The notes under the pieces: generated by a model
Database searches by the model: none
What the model was told of the DNA's origin: nothing
Seen by the model: the letters and a program-made list of their open reading frames with translations, nothing else
NCBI GenBank assembly: GCA_963747735.1
Contig: CAVVGE010000001.1
Span: forward strand, 620,001 to 684,000
From: AP-15 sp963747735
GTDB taxonomy: Bacteria > Pseudomonadota > Alphaproteobacteria > ATCC43930 > CGMCC-115725
Length of the DNA: 64,000 nucleotides
Direction: 5' to 3'
In this document: in pieces, positions 41,363-50,409 of the stretch
How the letters are laid out: every line of letters starts with the position of its first letter
Position numbering within the stretch: the stretch's first letter is position 1
Program-made: the position numbers and the translations under genes

Positions 41363-42900
41363 CAGAATTGGAAATAGAGGAACTCGCTGACGCGGGTGAA
41401 CGTGACCAGCGCCGTCGCGCCGAGGAGGCCCAGCGCCGTGCCCCAGGCGAGATTGCTGCGCCACGCGAGCCGAGCTCGCGGCCATGCCGGGGCTTTGCCC
41501 GCACCCGCGACCGCCCCCTCGATGATCTGCTGTGAATTCGGCAGCGCAAAGACGGCGGCGAGCGCGGCTGCAAAGCGCAGCAGATCGAGCAGGCGGGCCG
41601 AGCCGCCCGAAATGCCCAGCACGTCGGACCATCCGGCGAGCGGCGAGGGCATCGCCGGACCGCCGGCGGGCGCAAAGCCGTATGCCCCGGTCATTGCCGC
41701 CAGCAGCCGGCCCGCCGTCGCAAGGTCGGGCGCGCGAAAGACGACCCAGGCCAGGGTCACCGCCAGGAACGTCACGGCGAGCGAGACCGTCGCCCGCAGC
41801 GCAAGCGGCAGGCGGGCCAGCGCATCGGCCGGGCGCAGCGCCCGCCAGCCATGGTTCACGATCAGATAGGCCCCGTGGAGCCCGCCCCAGACGACGAAGG
41901 TCCAGCTGGCGCCGTGCCACAGCCCGCCCAGCAGCATCGTGATCGACAGGTTGAGATAGCGCCGCGCCGCGCCGTGCCGGTTGCCGCCCAGCGGGATGTA
42001 GAGGTAGTCGCGCAAAAACCGCGACAGAGTCATGTGCCATCGCCGCCAGAAGTCGATGATGCCGACCGCCTGATAGGGTGAATTGAAATTGAACGGCAGG
42101 CGGATCCCGAACATCCGCGACAACCCCACCGCCATGTCGCAATAGCCCGAGAAATCGAAATAAAGCTGCAGCGTGAAGGCCAATGCGCCCTGCCATGCCG
42201 CCACGGCGCCAATCGTGGCGCTCTGCTGGGCCGCCTGAAACGCGATCCCCGCATCGGGAGCAAAAAAATCCGCGATCAAGCACTTCTTCGCCAGCCCGAT
42301 CGCGAGGTAGGAGAGCCCGATCGCAAAGTTCTCCCCCGACGGCGCGTAGGTCGAGGCCGCGCGAAACTGCGGCATCATCTCGCGGTGGTGCAGGATCGGT
42401 CCGGCGATCAGATGCGGGAACCAGGTGACGAAGAGCCCGTAATGGACAATATCGAACGCGGACACTTCGCCGCGCGCGGCATCGACCAGAAACGCGATCT
42501 GAGTGAAGGTAAAGAACGAAATGCCTATCGGCAAAATCACATGCAGCAGGCCAACATGGCCGCCAAACGCGGAATTTGCCGAAGTCAGAAAAAAATCGGC
42601 ATATTTGAAATAGCCGAGGACCAACAGGTTGGCGGCGATCACCGCAGCCAGGAGACGGCGGTTTTGCCGCTCGCGACCGGCGGCGGCAAGCCGGCCCAAG
42701 GCGCGGCCGGCATTATAATTCACCAGGACCGAGGGGACGAGCAAACCGAGAAACCGGACATCCCACCACCCGTAAAAGAACAAGGATGCCGCAATCAGCC
42801 ACAGCGCCGCGGCGCGAGCACGCCAGCGGGCCAGCGCGAAAAACCCCGCCAGCGTGACCGGCAGAAACATCAACAGGAACGGATACGAATTGAACAGCAC
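41362..42900 (-). CDS. MBOAT-family O-acyltransferase (AlgI-like)
   Basis: 512 residues from a GTG at 42900, with about eleven hydrophobic segments. Family blocks are present in order: NSYPFLLMFLPVTL at the start, LPIGISFFTFTQIAFLVDA near 120, FDFSGYCDMAVGLSRMFGI near 250, NSPYQAVGIIDFWRRWHMTL near 275, and LLGGLWHGASWTFVVWGGLH near 320 with the invariant histidine in GLWHGASW. The enzyme should pass acetyl (or other acyl) groups across the inner membrane to the polysaccharide, as AlgI does for alginate. It is coupled to the SGNH-like partner. Confidence 0.9.
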   Translation of the reverse strand: MLFNSYPFLLMFLPVTLAGFFALARWRARAAALWLIAASLFFYGWWDVRFLGLLVPSVLVNYNAGRALGRLAAAGRERQNRRLLAAVIAANLLVLGYFKYADFFLTSANSAFGGHVGLLHVILPIGISFFTFTQIAFLVDAARGEVSAFDIVHYGLFVTWFPHLIAGPILHHREMMPQFRAASTYAPSGENFAIGLSYLAIGLAKKCLIADFFAPDAGIAFQAAQQSATIGAVAAWQGALAFTLQLYFDFSGYCDMAVGLSRMFGIRLPFNFNSPYQAVGIIDFWRRWHMTLSRFLRDYLYIPLGGNRHGAARRYLNLSITMLLGGLWHGASWTFVVWGGLHGAYLIVNHGWRALRPADALARLPLALRATVSLAVTFLAVTLAWVVFRAPDLATAGRLLAAMTGAYGFAPAGGPAMPSPLAGWSDVLGISGGSARLLDLLRFAAALAAVFALPNSQQIIEGAVAGAGKAPAWPRARLAWRSNLAWGTALGLLGATALVTFTRVSEFLYFQF

Positions 42901-43031
42901 CGCGCTATTCTTACTGCGTCAATAATCCGGAATTCTGCGGATTTCGCGGATCGGCGCGTTGCCGCAAGGGTCTCCGGGGAGCGGCTTGCCGAGCGCGACG
43001 AACGGCCCGGGCCGCCGCTCATGCGGCTGGT

Positions 43032-45215
43032 TCACGGCGCCTCGGAAGCTTGGGCCTGAGCCCGGCCGCCTTGGTCCCGGTCGGCTTCGGCGCGGCCGAG
43101 CAGCGCCGCTGGCGTGGGCGCCGCGGGCGCCGGACAGATCGTCTCGCTCAACGGCGCCGCCCGCTCGACCTTGCCGATCTTCGTATTCGAGTAATAGAGA
43201 TCGCCGGCATCGTCAAAACGGGCAAGCACGCCCCAGATGCTGATCCGGCCCGGCCTTTTGTCGGCGTTGTCGGAGACCGCGCTGGTGTCGGCCCGCAGGG
43301 CGAGGCTGTAGCCCGTTACCTTCCAGCGATTGGTCTTAGGTTCGTAGCCGGCCCGGTAATCGGAACCGCATCGGATGCTGCCGAGATCGAACTCGGAGCA
43401 GGCCCGCGGATCGAGCCTGATCGTGACCGGCGCCCCGGCGAACGTCCTGCCGACGAGACCGTCACCAACCCAAACGCCTTCCGGAATGTCGTATTTTTCG
43501 GGAACGCCGGCCAGACCCCGGGCGACCACGGCGAAGCGGCTCCAGCCCCGCTCGCCCGCTTCCTTGGTGCTCAGCACGTCGAATTGATACAGCTTGTCCT
43601 CGACCGTGCGCGTCTCGTCCGCGAACGGGTCCAGATAATCCCAATCCCATGGCGCGTGATCGAGATCCGCCAGCGTGCCGGCGTGCCGGTACAGCACAAA
43701 TATGCTGCCCCGACTTTCAGCGGGCGCCTGCAATCGCACGGCGAATTCCGGTGAGCCGAGCGGCACCGGGCCCGTTACTTTGCTGCCGAATTCCGGGAAT
43801 TCGGCGGTGCGCCCGGTAGTCCCGAGGGCGAGCCCGGCGATGACCAGGCGGTTCTGTCCATGAAATCGTTTCCCGACCAGGAGCAGCTCGCTGACCTTAT
43901 GCGGCATGAAATAATAAGTGAGGAGATTGCGCCCCGCCGCCATCTTATAGGGCAGCTCTTCCAGCCCGTCGTCACCTTCGGATTTGACAAACAATTTAAG
44001 ATTTTCAGGATACATCTCAGAATTGTACAGGGTAATTGTCAGCGCATCGGCAGCAACGGGGCGTTTGAGGCGAAAATAAAGCTTTGCCGGGCCATCCGAC
44101 GCAGTCGAATAATACGTCGCCGGATCGAGCGAATTGCCGCCCCGATAAAGCTGGTCCACACCAAAATTATCGAGCGCCGCGGTGGCGCTCAGCAGCAGAT
44201 AGTTGTCGTGCAGGCCGTCGGACAATGGGGTGGGCTGAAGGTCCGCGACGAGACGGTAGCGTCCGTCAGGGTCGGCGGCCATATTGCCGCCCGCGTGGTA
44301 GTTCACATTGTCGTAAAAGCTTCGCCAGCGCAGGCTGACTGCCAGGAAGAACGGGTCGCCGGTGATCTGCCACAGTGTGCGGGCCTGGTATATGTAGCCG
44401 ATGGCATAGCCGTTGCTGGCGCGCGGATAAGGCCGGCTGCTGCGGTCGAGATACGTCCAATTGCCGGTATCGTAATACGGCAGCGAGGTTTTGATGCTGG
44501 CGATAGCGCGCGCGAACACGTCTTTGGCGGTCTTGTCCTGCGGGAACAATTTTGTGTATTCATAGAGGCCAAATGCCGCCGAGATAAAGCCGTTCAGAAC
44601 GAAAGACGGCGGGTCGGAGGGAAACTCCTCGATCCATATGCCCCCTTCGGGGCTCACATCCACCAATCCGCCGCGGCCGGTCGGCAGGAGCATGTAGTTC
44701 TTCAGCTGCTTGATCAATGGCAGCACGGAGCTATCGTTGGTCTCGTAGTAATAGCGTATCAGGGCCGAGATGGCCTGCCCTTGCGCCAGTCCGGATCGCC
44801 AACCGGGCTTCAGTCCATAGCTCCAGGGAAAGTGATATTCATAGGCGGCGCCGTCATCGCCCACTGCGACCCAATTCTGTTTCAACCAGTTGATTTGGTC
44901 GAGAAAAACCTTTTTTTCATACGGATTTTTGTCGCGCAGAAAGCTGTAATAGCAGCCGATCGCCCATTGGGCAATCGTAACCGGGTTATATTGACGGCCG
45001 ATCTTGCCGCCGTAGTCTATTATCGCAACTCCCTGCGGGTCCAATAGCCCCGGGGAGCAGCCCGCATCGTTGTATTGCGAGACGAGCCGCGGATCGGCAG
45101 CGGCGATTTTTGGCGCCGGCGCCGCACAGTCCGACGGCGCGGCGTGGCTGACCATGGCGCCAATGAACCCGAGCCCGGCTCCCAGCCCGGCGAGGAGCCG
45201 CAGGAAATTGCTCAT
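43032..45215 (-). CDS. Secreted D-glucuronyl C5-epimerase-like protein with C-terminal beta domains
   Basis: 727 residues with a signal peptide (about 1-25, ending HAA). Residues about 60-350 are an alpha/alpha-barrel-like region with the D-glucuronyl C5-epimerase C-terminal signature: WRSGLAQGQAISALIRYYYE near 140, then PSFVLNGFISAAFGLYEYT near 205 and YPRASNGYAIGYIYQARTLW near 265. About 370 residues of probable beta-sheet follow (TITLYNSEMYPENLKLFVKS, RIDPRACSEFDLGS-like segments) and may bind carbohydrate. The C-terminus is alanine-rich. The enzyme would invert C5 of uronates in the finished polymer, turning GlcA into IdoA or similar. Known bacterial homologues are shorter, so the extension is unusual. 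Confidence 0.7.
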   Translation of the reverse strand: MSNFLRLLAGLGAGLGFIGAMVSHAAPSDCAAPAPKIAAADPRLVSQYNDAGCSPGLLDPQGVAIIDYGGKIGRQYNPVTIAQWAIGCYYSFLRDKNPYEKKVFLDQINWLKQNWVAVGDDGAAYEYHFPWSYGLKPGWRSGLAQGQAISALIRYYYETNDSSVLPLIKQLKNYMLLPTGRGGLVDVSPEGGIWIEEFPSDPPSFVLNGFISAAFGLYEYTKLFPQDKTAKDVFARAIASIKTSLPYYDTGNWTYLDRSSRPYPRASNGYAIGYIYQARTLWQITGDPFFLAVSLRWRSFYDNVNYHAGGNMAADPDGRYRLVADLQPTPLSDGLHDNYLLLSATAALDNFGVDQLYRGGNSLDPATYYSTASDGPAKLYFRLKRPVAADALTITLYNSEMYPENLKLFVKSEGDDGLEELPYKMAAGRNLLTYYFMPHKVSELLLVGKRFHGQNRLVIAGLALGTTGRTAEFPEFGSKVTGPVPLGSPEFAVRLQAPAESRGSIFVLYRHAGTLADLDHAPWDWDYLDPFADETRTVEDKLYQFDVLSTKEAGERGWSRFAVVARGLAGVPEKYDIPEGVWVGDGLVGRTFAGAPVTIRLDPRACSEFDLGSIRCGSDYRAGYEPKTNRWKVTGYSLALRADTSAVSDNADKRPGRISIWGVLARFDDAGDLYYSNTKIGKVERAAPLSETICPAPAAPTPAALLGRAEADRDQGGRAQAQASEAP

Positions 45216-45217
45216 TG

Positions 45218-46495
45218 CTACCCCGGTCTGCGCATTGGCGGCGGCTCGCCCACATCGTGCCGGCGGTCGCGCCGGTCCGTGCGCTGAACGTTCACGGGCG
45301 TCCGCGCTTCGGCCGCGACCCGCAGCAAGGCGGCGACCCGGTGCGCATAGGTGTGCTCCGAGCGCACATATTCATAGGTTTCCTCGACCATGCGGGTGCG
45401 ATAATCGCAATCACGGTACCGCGCCACCGCGTCTTCGATATTGCCCAAATCCTTGTCGATGGCGATGTAGTGCCGGTCGCGTTCCAGGATGCCGTTATAT
45501 TCGCCATCGAGAAGCATCTGACAGGTCTTGGTCCCGATCGGCTCGAAGTGGCGGGAGGAGATGCTCTTGCCCGAGACTTCACGCGGCAAATGGCGATAGA
45601 ACCGGTCGAATATCTCTTCAAAGCCCGCGTCACGATTCTCGAACAAATTATAGGCGCGCGCGCGGTCGAGCACCCGCCCACGCTCGTTCAGATAGTAAGT
45701 CCCCAATTCGGCGCCGATGACCGCGGCGCACCGGCTCAAAAACGCGCGCCATGCGTCGCGCGTGACCCGCTGCCGCCGGATGTCGCAATAGAGACCATGC
45801 TCGACGCCGCGGTGCTCGAACCATTCGATCAACCGGGTGCGCTCGCGATCGCCGACGAACGGCCAGTAAATGTCGCCGATAAAGCCGATATCGATGTCGC
45901 GCGGCACCGCTGGACTGGGAAAGTATTTGTCGGGGTTGAGCGCATGCGGCATCTCGACGATGCGGCTGGCGCCGCATTCCCGGTACAAATAGCCGGCAGC
46001 GGCAGCCGGCAGCTGGCTGCACACGAATTCGGCCCCGGTTCGGCGGATGAAGGCGATCTTGTCGTCGAGGACATCGTATTCATTGCCGATGAAGACGACC
46101 ATCGGGGCGCGGCGACAGTCGAACCCAGCGGCGGCCCGTTTCAGCACGCTCAGATCGTCGCCCGCCGCGCTGTGGCCAATCACGATCAGATCGTATTTGC
46201 GCAACCGCAACAGGCACCGGCCGAAATGGGCGAGATCGTTGATATTGCACACGTCAACCGCAAGCTCGGGCGAGCCGAGAAAGGCGTCGCGCCAATCGGC
46301 GGCGTAGGACAGCTCGGCATAGACATCGCGCAGCTCGGCGAACAATGCCGTGGCCCACGGGTAGCGCCGCAGGAGAGCCGGGGGCGGATCGCCGTTCCGG
46401 TAGCGCAATATGCCGCGCAGCAGCGTATCGACCACCAGCATCTTCGACCCGACGCCGTTCTGCTCGAGATAGAGCGTGCGCCGCCGGTCCTTCAT
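45218..46495 (-). CDS. CgeB-like glycosyltransferase, intact paralogue
   Basis: 425 residues from the ATG at 46495; upstream in-frame codons are arginine- and proline-rich and overlap the ABC ATPase gene. Typical CgeB-like blocks are seen: VVFIGNEYDVLDDKIAFI near 150, LPAAAAGYLYRECGA near 180, EMPHALNPDKYF near 205, and SGKSISSRHFEPIGTKTCQM near 330. DGEYNGILERDRHYIAIDKD near 350 is the nucleotide-sugar contact region. It is collinear with the broken gene at 23157-24457, so the two are paralogues within one locus. It lies 10 bases after the exporter ATPase gene and 2 bases before the C5-epimerase-like gene. Confidence 0.75.
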   Translation of the reverse strand: MKDRRRTLYLEQNGVGSKMLVVDTLLRGILRYRNGDPPPALLRRYPWATALFAELRDVYAELSYAADWRDAFLGSPELAVDVCNINDLAHFGRCLLRLRKYDLIVIGHSAAGDDLSVLKRAAAGFDCRRAPMVVFIGNEYDVLDDKIAFIRRTGAEFVCSQLPAAAAGYLYRECGASRIVEMPHALNPDKYFPSPAVPRDIDIGFIGDIYWPFVGDRERTRLIEWFEHRGVEHGLYCDIRRQRVTRDAWRAFLSRCAAVIGAELGTYYLNERGRVLDRARAYNLFENRDAGFEEIFDRFYRHLPREVSGKSISSRHFEPIGTKTCQMLLDGEYNGILERDRHYIAIDKDLGNIEDAVARYRDCDYRTRMVEETYEYVRSEHTYAHRVAALLRVAAEARTPVNVQRTDRRDRRHDVGEPPPMRRPG

Positions 46496-46505
46496 CGCGG
46501 TCGAA

Positions 46506-48443
46506 TCAGGTCTCGATCGGGGAGGGCGCCTTCTCCGCCGAGGCGGCGGCCTCGGCAAGAGGCGGCTGATGCAATGGGCGCGCCGTGACACTGACCGGAA
46601 ACGCCACCACCCCTAGTGGAATAGTACCGCGGTAATCTTCATCAATCTTGAAGAAGATACAACGATCCCAATGACACAAATACGGAATCCGGGATGAATG
46701 TGACCAGTTATAGTCGAACAACGGAAGCAATTCAAAACTGCCTACGTATTCGCCTTGCCGGAGGTTGAGACCGTCCAGTCTGAGCTGCACTTCGGTGTTC
46801 CCGATGCGCAGCCCGCGGTCGAATTCGTGAACCGCGAGGTGAACCCGGTTCCCTTGCGCGTCGAAAATGATGCCGGCGAGCCAGCACACCGGGACATCGA
46901 CACGCAGCTCGACGGTAATTTTGAACACGATCGACTGCCCGAGCCTGAAGACGTGTCGATGCGCCAGCGTCTCGGCGTTGCAAGTGCAGATGTCGACAAA
47001 ACGGGCTTCGTCCGTCAGCCATTTGTCGCGCGGTTTTCCTTGGGCCAGAGCCGGCGTCGCCGGGTCCGAAGCCGGTGAATCGAGCACGACCGTCGCCGCT
47101 ATTTCGGCGGCTTGCGACGGGCTTCGGGCCTCGCATCCCGGATTTGGCGCAGCGCCAGCGCCCGGCTTGCGAACCGGGAGCCTCTCGGTGCGCCAGTCAC
47201 CGGATCCCGCAGTCGGGCTCAACAGGCCGAGACGGCGATAGCCACTCGGTTCATGAACTTCGACCGCGATCGCTTCGCCGGCTGCGGACATGTGTTCGAT
47301 CTCGATGGCGTCCGGCGCCGAATTCAGGTCGGGCGGGACCCGGAAGAACACCGGCGCATGGCGATAAGCGCCGCCGGTGTTTTCGACGCAACGCACCAAA
47401 TGCCCGTCTATGGTCGTCGGCCGGCTCCACAGCATGTAGCCCAGATCGGTCTGGACGTAGGCTGGCTGGGTCAGATCATTGTCCATCGGCTCGCCCGGCA
47501 TCACCTCCAAGCGGGTGCCGTCGGCGAGGATCAGCGCGATTCGGCGCACGGCATGGCTCAGCGCCGGCATGCCGCCTGTCGCCGCGACCAGCCGGAACAA
47601 CCGCAGATCGTCCTCGACGGGACCGCTGCCCGGGCTGCCCCGGCGACGCATTCGCGAGATGGCACGGGTGGTCTGGGCCCGCAGACGCGCCTCCTCGCGC
47701 TCGGTCACCGAGGCGTAATAAGCCTTGCTGATATCGAGCGTCGGTCCCGCCATCTTGATCCGCCCGCGTTCGAGCCAGATCGCCTGCTCGCACAGCCGTT
47801 GCACGCTCGACATGTCGTGGCTGACGAACAACACCGTGGCGCCGACCTCCTGAGTGAGGCGCCGCATCCGGTCGGCGCATTTCGCTGCGAAATAGGCGTC
47901 TCCGGCGCTGAGGATCTCGTCGATAATCAAAATGTCGGGCACGATCGTGGTCGCAGCCGAGAACGCCAATCGGGCATACATGCCGCTTGAATAGGTTTTG
48001 ATCGGCTGGTCGATAAAGTCGGCGAGCTCGGAGAAATCGACGATCTCCTCGAAGTGCTCGTCAGCCTGACCGCCGGTGATGCCCTGGTAGGCGAGAGCGG
48101 AATAGATATTTTGACGTCCGGTGAATTCGGGGTGGAAGCCGGTGCCGAGGTCCATCAGGGCTTGGATGTTGCCGCGCACCGCGACGGTGCCGGAGCTGGG
48201 CTGCAAGCCGCCGCATATGATATTGAGCAAGGTCGATTTGCCGGCCCCGTTTTGGCCGATAATGGCTAGGCTCTCGCCGCGCGGCACCTCGAGCGAGATG
48301 CCGCGCAACGCCCAAAACTCGTCATAGGCCTTCTTCGGCAACGGCAGCCCGAAGGCTTCGAGCACCCGGTAGCGCGGATGACGATAGCGCCTGAACATAC
48401 GCGAGACGTCGTGGACCGCGATCGCCAGCTCGGAATTAGACAT
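46506..48443 (-). CDS. Polysaccharide ABC exporter ATPase (Wzt/KpsT-like) with long C-terminal extension
   Basis: 645 residues from the ATG at 48443, overlapping the permease gene by 8 bases. The ATPase domain fills about 1-245: Walker A IIGQNGAGKSTLL near 65, MDLGTGFHPEFTG, signature YSSGMYARLAFS near 150, and Walker B DILIIDEILSAGD near 172. The remaining 400 residues are far longer than in plain KpsT. They resemble the Wzt C-terminal carbohydrate-binding beta-sandwich in the last third (FKITVELRVDVPVCWLAGII), preceded by an additional domain. In Wzt such domains recognise the capped end of the glycan before export, so this one may read a specific terminal modification. Confidence 0.85.
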   Translation of the reverse strand: MSNSELAIAVHDVSRMFRRYRHPRYRVLEAFGLPLPKKAYDEFWALRGISLEVPRGESLAIIGQNGAGKSTLLNIICGGLQPSSGTVAVRGNIQALMDLGTGFHPEFTGRQNIYSALAYQGITGGQADEHFEEIVDFSELADFIDQPIKTYSSGMYARLAFSAATTIVPDILIIDEILSAGDAYFAAKCADRMRRLTQEVGATVLFVSHDMSSVQRLCEQAIWLERGRIKMAGPTLDISKAYYASVTEREEARLRAQTTRAISRMRRRGSPGSGPVEDDLRLFRLVAATGGMPALSHAVRRIALILADGTRLEVMPGEPMDNDLTQPAYVQTDLGYMLWSRPTTIDGHLVRCVENTGGAYRHAPVFFRVPPDLNSAPDAIEIEHMSAAGEAIAVEVHEPSGYRRLGLLSPTAGSGDWRTERLPVRKPGAGAAPNPGCEARSPSQAAEIAATVVLDSPASDPATPALAQGKPRDKWLTDEARFVDICTCNAETLAHRHVFRLGQSIVFKITVELRVDVPVCWLAGIIFDAQGNRVHLAVHEFDRGLRIGNTEVQLRLDGLNLRQGEYVGSFELLPLFDYNWSHSSRIPYLCHWDRCIFFKIDEDYRGTIPLGVVAFPVSVTARPLHQPPLAEAAASAEKAPSPIET

Positions 48444-49224
48444 ATTCGGCAAAAACCGGTTTGAGGCGGCGGAACATCTCGTAGCCGAACCAGAACGAGA
48501 CGATCGCGATCACCGTAAACGCCGCCCAGAACCGCACCGACACCACGCCGAAAATCAGCACCTGCCGATAAAGCTCGATGATGTAGAACAGCGGGTTGGC
48601 GTAGGCCAGCGCCAGCAGCTGATGCGGAATCATCTCGCGCGTGTAGCCTATCGGCGAGACGATCATCAAAAACAGCACGAAAATGCCGATTGCCTGAGCG
48701 GTGTCGCGAAAGAAGACGTTCAGGGCCGACAACAGCCACCCGACCCCGATCGAGAAGATCAGCTGCAGCGACAACAGCGGAATGATCAGGAGTTGCGTCA
48801 GGTGAAACTCACCGCGGATCCACAGGGTCAACAATAGCCCACAGAGGCCCACCGTCATCGATACGGAGCTGGCGATCACCGATTTTACCGGAGCCAGCTC
48901 GATCGGGAACATCGTATTCTTGATCAAGTGCTTGTTGCCGACGACCGAGTTCACCGAGATGCCCAGAACTTCCGAAAAGCCGATAAACGGGATCAGCCCC
49001 GAAAAGATGAGGATCACATATTGCACGGGGGTGTAGAGCTGCAGCCGCACGTGCAAGATGAACGCATAGACGCTGGCGTAGAGGCCGAGAAACAGAAACG
49101 GGTAGAGGACCGCCCAGCTCAATCCGAAGGCCGTTCCAACATAACGCGAGCGAATCTCGACCAAAGTCGTTGCGTACAGGATGCGACGGCTGCGGAACAA
49201 CAGGCGCAAGGCGCTGAGCAACAC
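48436..49224 (-). CDS. Polysaccharide ABC exporter permease (Wzm/KpsM-like)
   Basis: 262 residues from a GTG at 49224 behind a GGAGGATC ribosome site. Six hydrophobic segments follow an N-terminal amphipathic part (EIRSRYVGTAFGLSWAVLYP), as in ABC-2 type exporters. VVGNKHLIKNTMFPIELAPV near 105 and VVSPIGYTREM near 205 are typical landmarks. It forms the membrane channel for polymer export across the inner membrane together with the next gene. The aminotransferase gene stop is 18 bases upstream. Confidence 0.9.
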   Translation of the reverse strand: MLLSALRLLFRSRRILYATTLVEIRSRYVGTAFGLSWAVLYPFLFLGLYASVYAFILHVRLQLYTPVQYVILIFSGLIPFIGFSEVLGISVNSVVGNKHLIKNTMFPIELAPVKSVIASSVSMTVGLCGLLLTLWIRGEFHLTQLLIIPLLSLQLIFSIGVGWLLSALNVFFRDTAQAIGIFVLFLMIVSPIGYTREMIPHQLLALAYANPLFYIIELYRQVLIFGVVSVRFWAAFTVIAIVSFWFGYEMFRRLKPVFAEYV

Positions 49225-49242
49225 GATCCTCCGCGGGGCGGT

Positions 49243-50409
49243 TTAGCCGGCCAGCGCCGCGCGCAGCGCTTGAGCGATGCGGTCTTGGGTCGGCTCGTCG
49301 AGATAGGGGTGCATCGGCAGGCTCAACACTTCGCCGGCGAGGCGGTCGGAGACCGGCAGGCCGTTGCCGGCGACCGGATAGTCGCGATAGGCGGTTTGGC
49401 GGTGCAAGGGCTTGGCGTAGTAGACAGCGGTCGGCACGCCGGCTGCCTTTAGCCTTGCGGCCACGGCGTCGCGGTCGCGGCCCGCCGGCAGGCGCACCGT
49501 ATATTGCGCCCAGACGCTGGCGAGCCCCTCCGGCACCTGCGGCACCTCGGCAATATCGCCGAGCAAATCGGCATAGCGCGCCGCGACCCGGTTGCGCGCC
49601 GCGACCTCGTCGGCGAACACCCCGAGCTTCTGGCTCAGCACCGCCGCCTGGATCGTGTCGAGGCGGGCATTCATGCCAATCCGCACATTGTCGTATTTGT
49701 CGCCGCCCTGGCCATGCACCCGCAGGCTTTTAAGCACGCTCGCCGCCTCGTCATCCCCGGTGAAGACGGCGCCGCCGTCGCCATAGCAGCCCAAGGGCTT
49801 GGCCGGGAAAAAGCTCGTTGTCGAGATGTCGCCGATCGTGCCGATGCTGCGGCCCCGATAGACAGCGCCAAAGCTTTGCGCCGCGTCGCACAGCACCCAG
49901 AGCCGATGCGCCTTGGCGATGTCGAGAATTTCGTCATAGGCCGCGGGGAGCCCGAAGAGATCGACCGGGATCACGCCCACCGGACGCAGCCCCTGGCGCC
50001 GGGCGGTGGCGATGCCGGCTTCGAGGCTCGCCGGGTCCATGTTGAACGTGTCGGCGAAGACATCGACAAAGACCGGCACCGCCCCGTACCAGGCGACGAC
50101 CTCGGCGGTCGCGGCAAAGGTGAAGGACGGCACCAGCACCGCCTCGCCGCGTTCAAGGCCGAGCGCCATCAGCGCCAGGCCGAGCGCGTCGGTGCCGTTG
50201 GCGCAGCTCAGCACATGCTTCGCGCCGCAAAATTCGGCGAGCTCGCGCTCGAACACGGCGACCTCGGGGCCCATGATGTAGCGGCCATGATCAAGGACGC
50301 GCAGGATCGCTGCATCGAGCCCGGGCCCGAGGCGGCGGCGCTGGGCGCCGAGATCGATGAACTCGATCGGCCGATCGGCCGCATCCGGGACTGGCGTATC
50401 CGGCATCAC
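49243..50409 (-). CDS. DegT/DnrJ/EryC1/StrS aminotransferase, WbpE-like
   Basis: 388 residues starting at GTG 50409 or, more likely, ATG 50406, which overlaps the previous stop as TGATG. It is a PLP-dependent sugar aminotransferase with SCANGTDALGLALMALGLER near 60, DAAQSFGAVYRGRSIG near 170 and the PLP lysine in TTSFFPAKPLGCYGDGGAVF near 195. The FFPAKPLG version is characteristic of WbpE/WlbC-type enzymes, which transfer the amino group to the 3-keto intermediate of UDP-GlcNAcA. The gene next to it is the matching WbpB-WbpD-like fusion, which supports this assignment. Confidence 0.85.
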   Translation of the reverse strand: MMPDTPVPDAADRPIEFIDLGAQRRRLGPGLDAAILRVLDHGRYIMGPEVAVFERELAEFCGAKHVLSCANGTDALGLALMALGLERGEAVLVPSFTFAATAEVVAWYGAVPVFVDVFADTFNMDPASLEAGIATARRQGLRPVGVIPVDLFGLPAAYDEILDIAKAHRLWVLCDAAQSFGAVYRGRSIGTIGDISTTSFFPAKPLGCYGDGGAVFTGDDEAASVLKSLRVHGQGGDKYDNVRIGMNARLDTIQAAVLSQKLGVFADEVAARNRVAARYADLLGDIAEVPQVPEGLASVWAQYTVRLPAGRDRDAVAARLKAAGVPTAVYYAKPLHRQTAYRDYPVAGNGLPVSDRLAGEVLSLPMHPYLDEPTQDRIAQALRAALAG

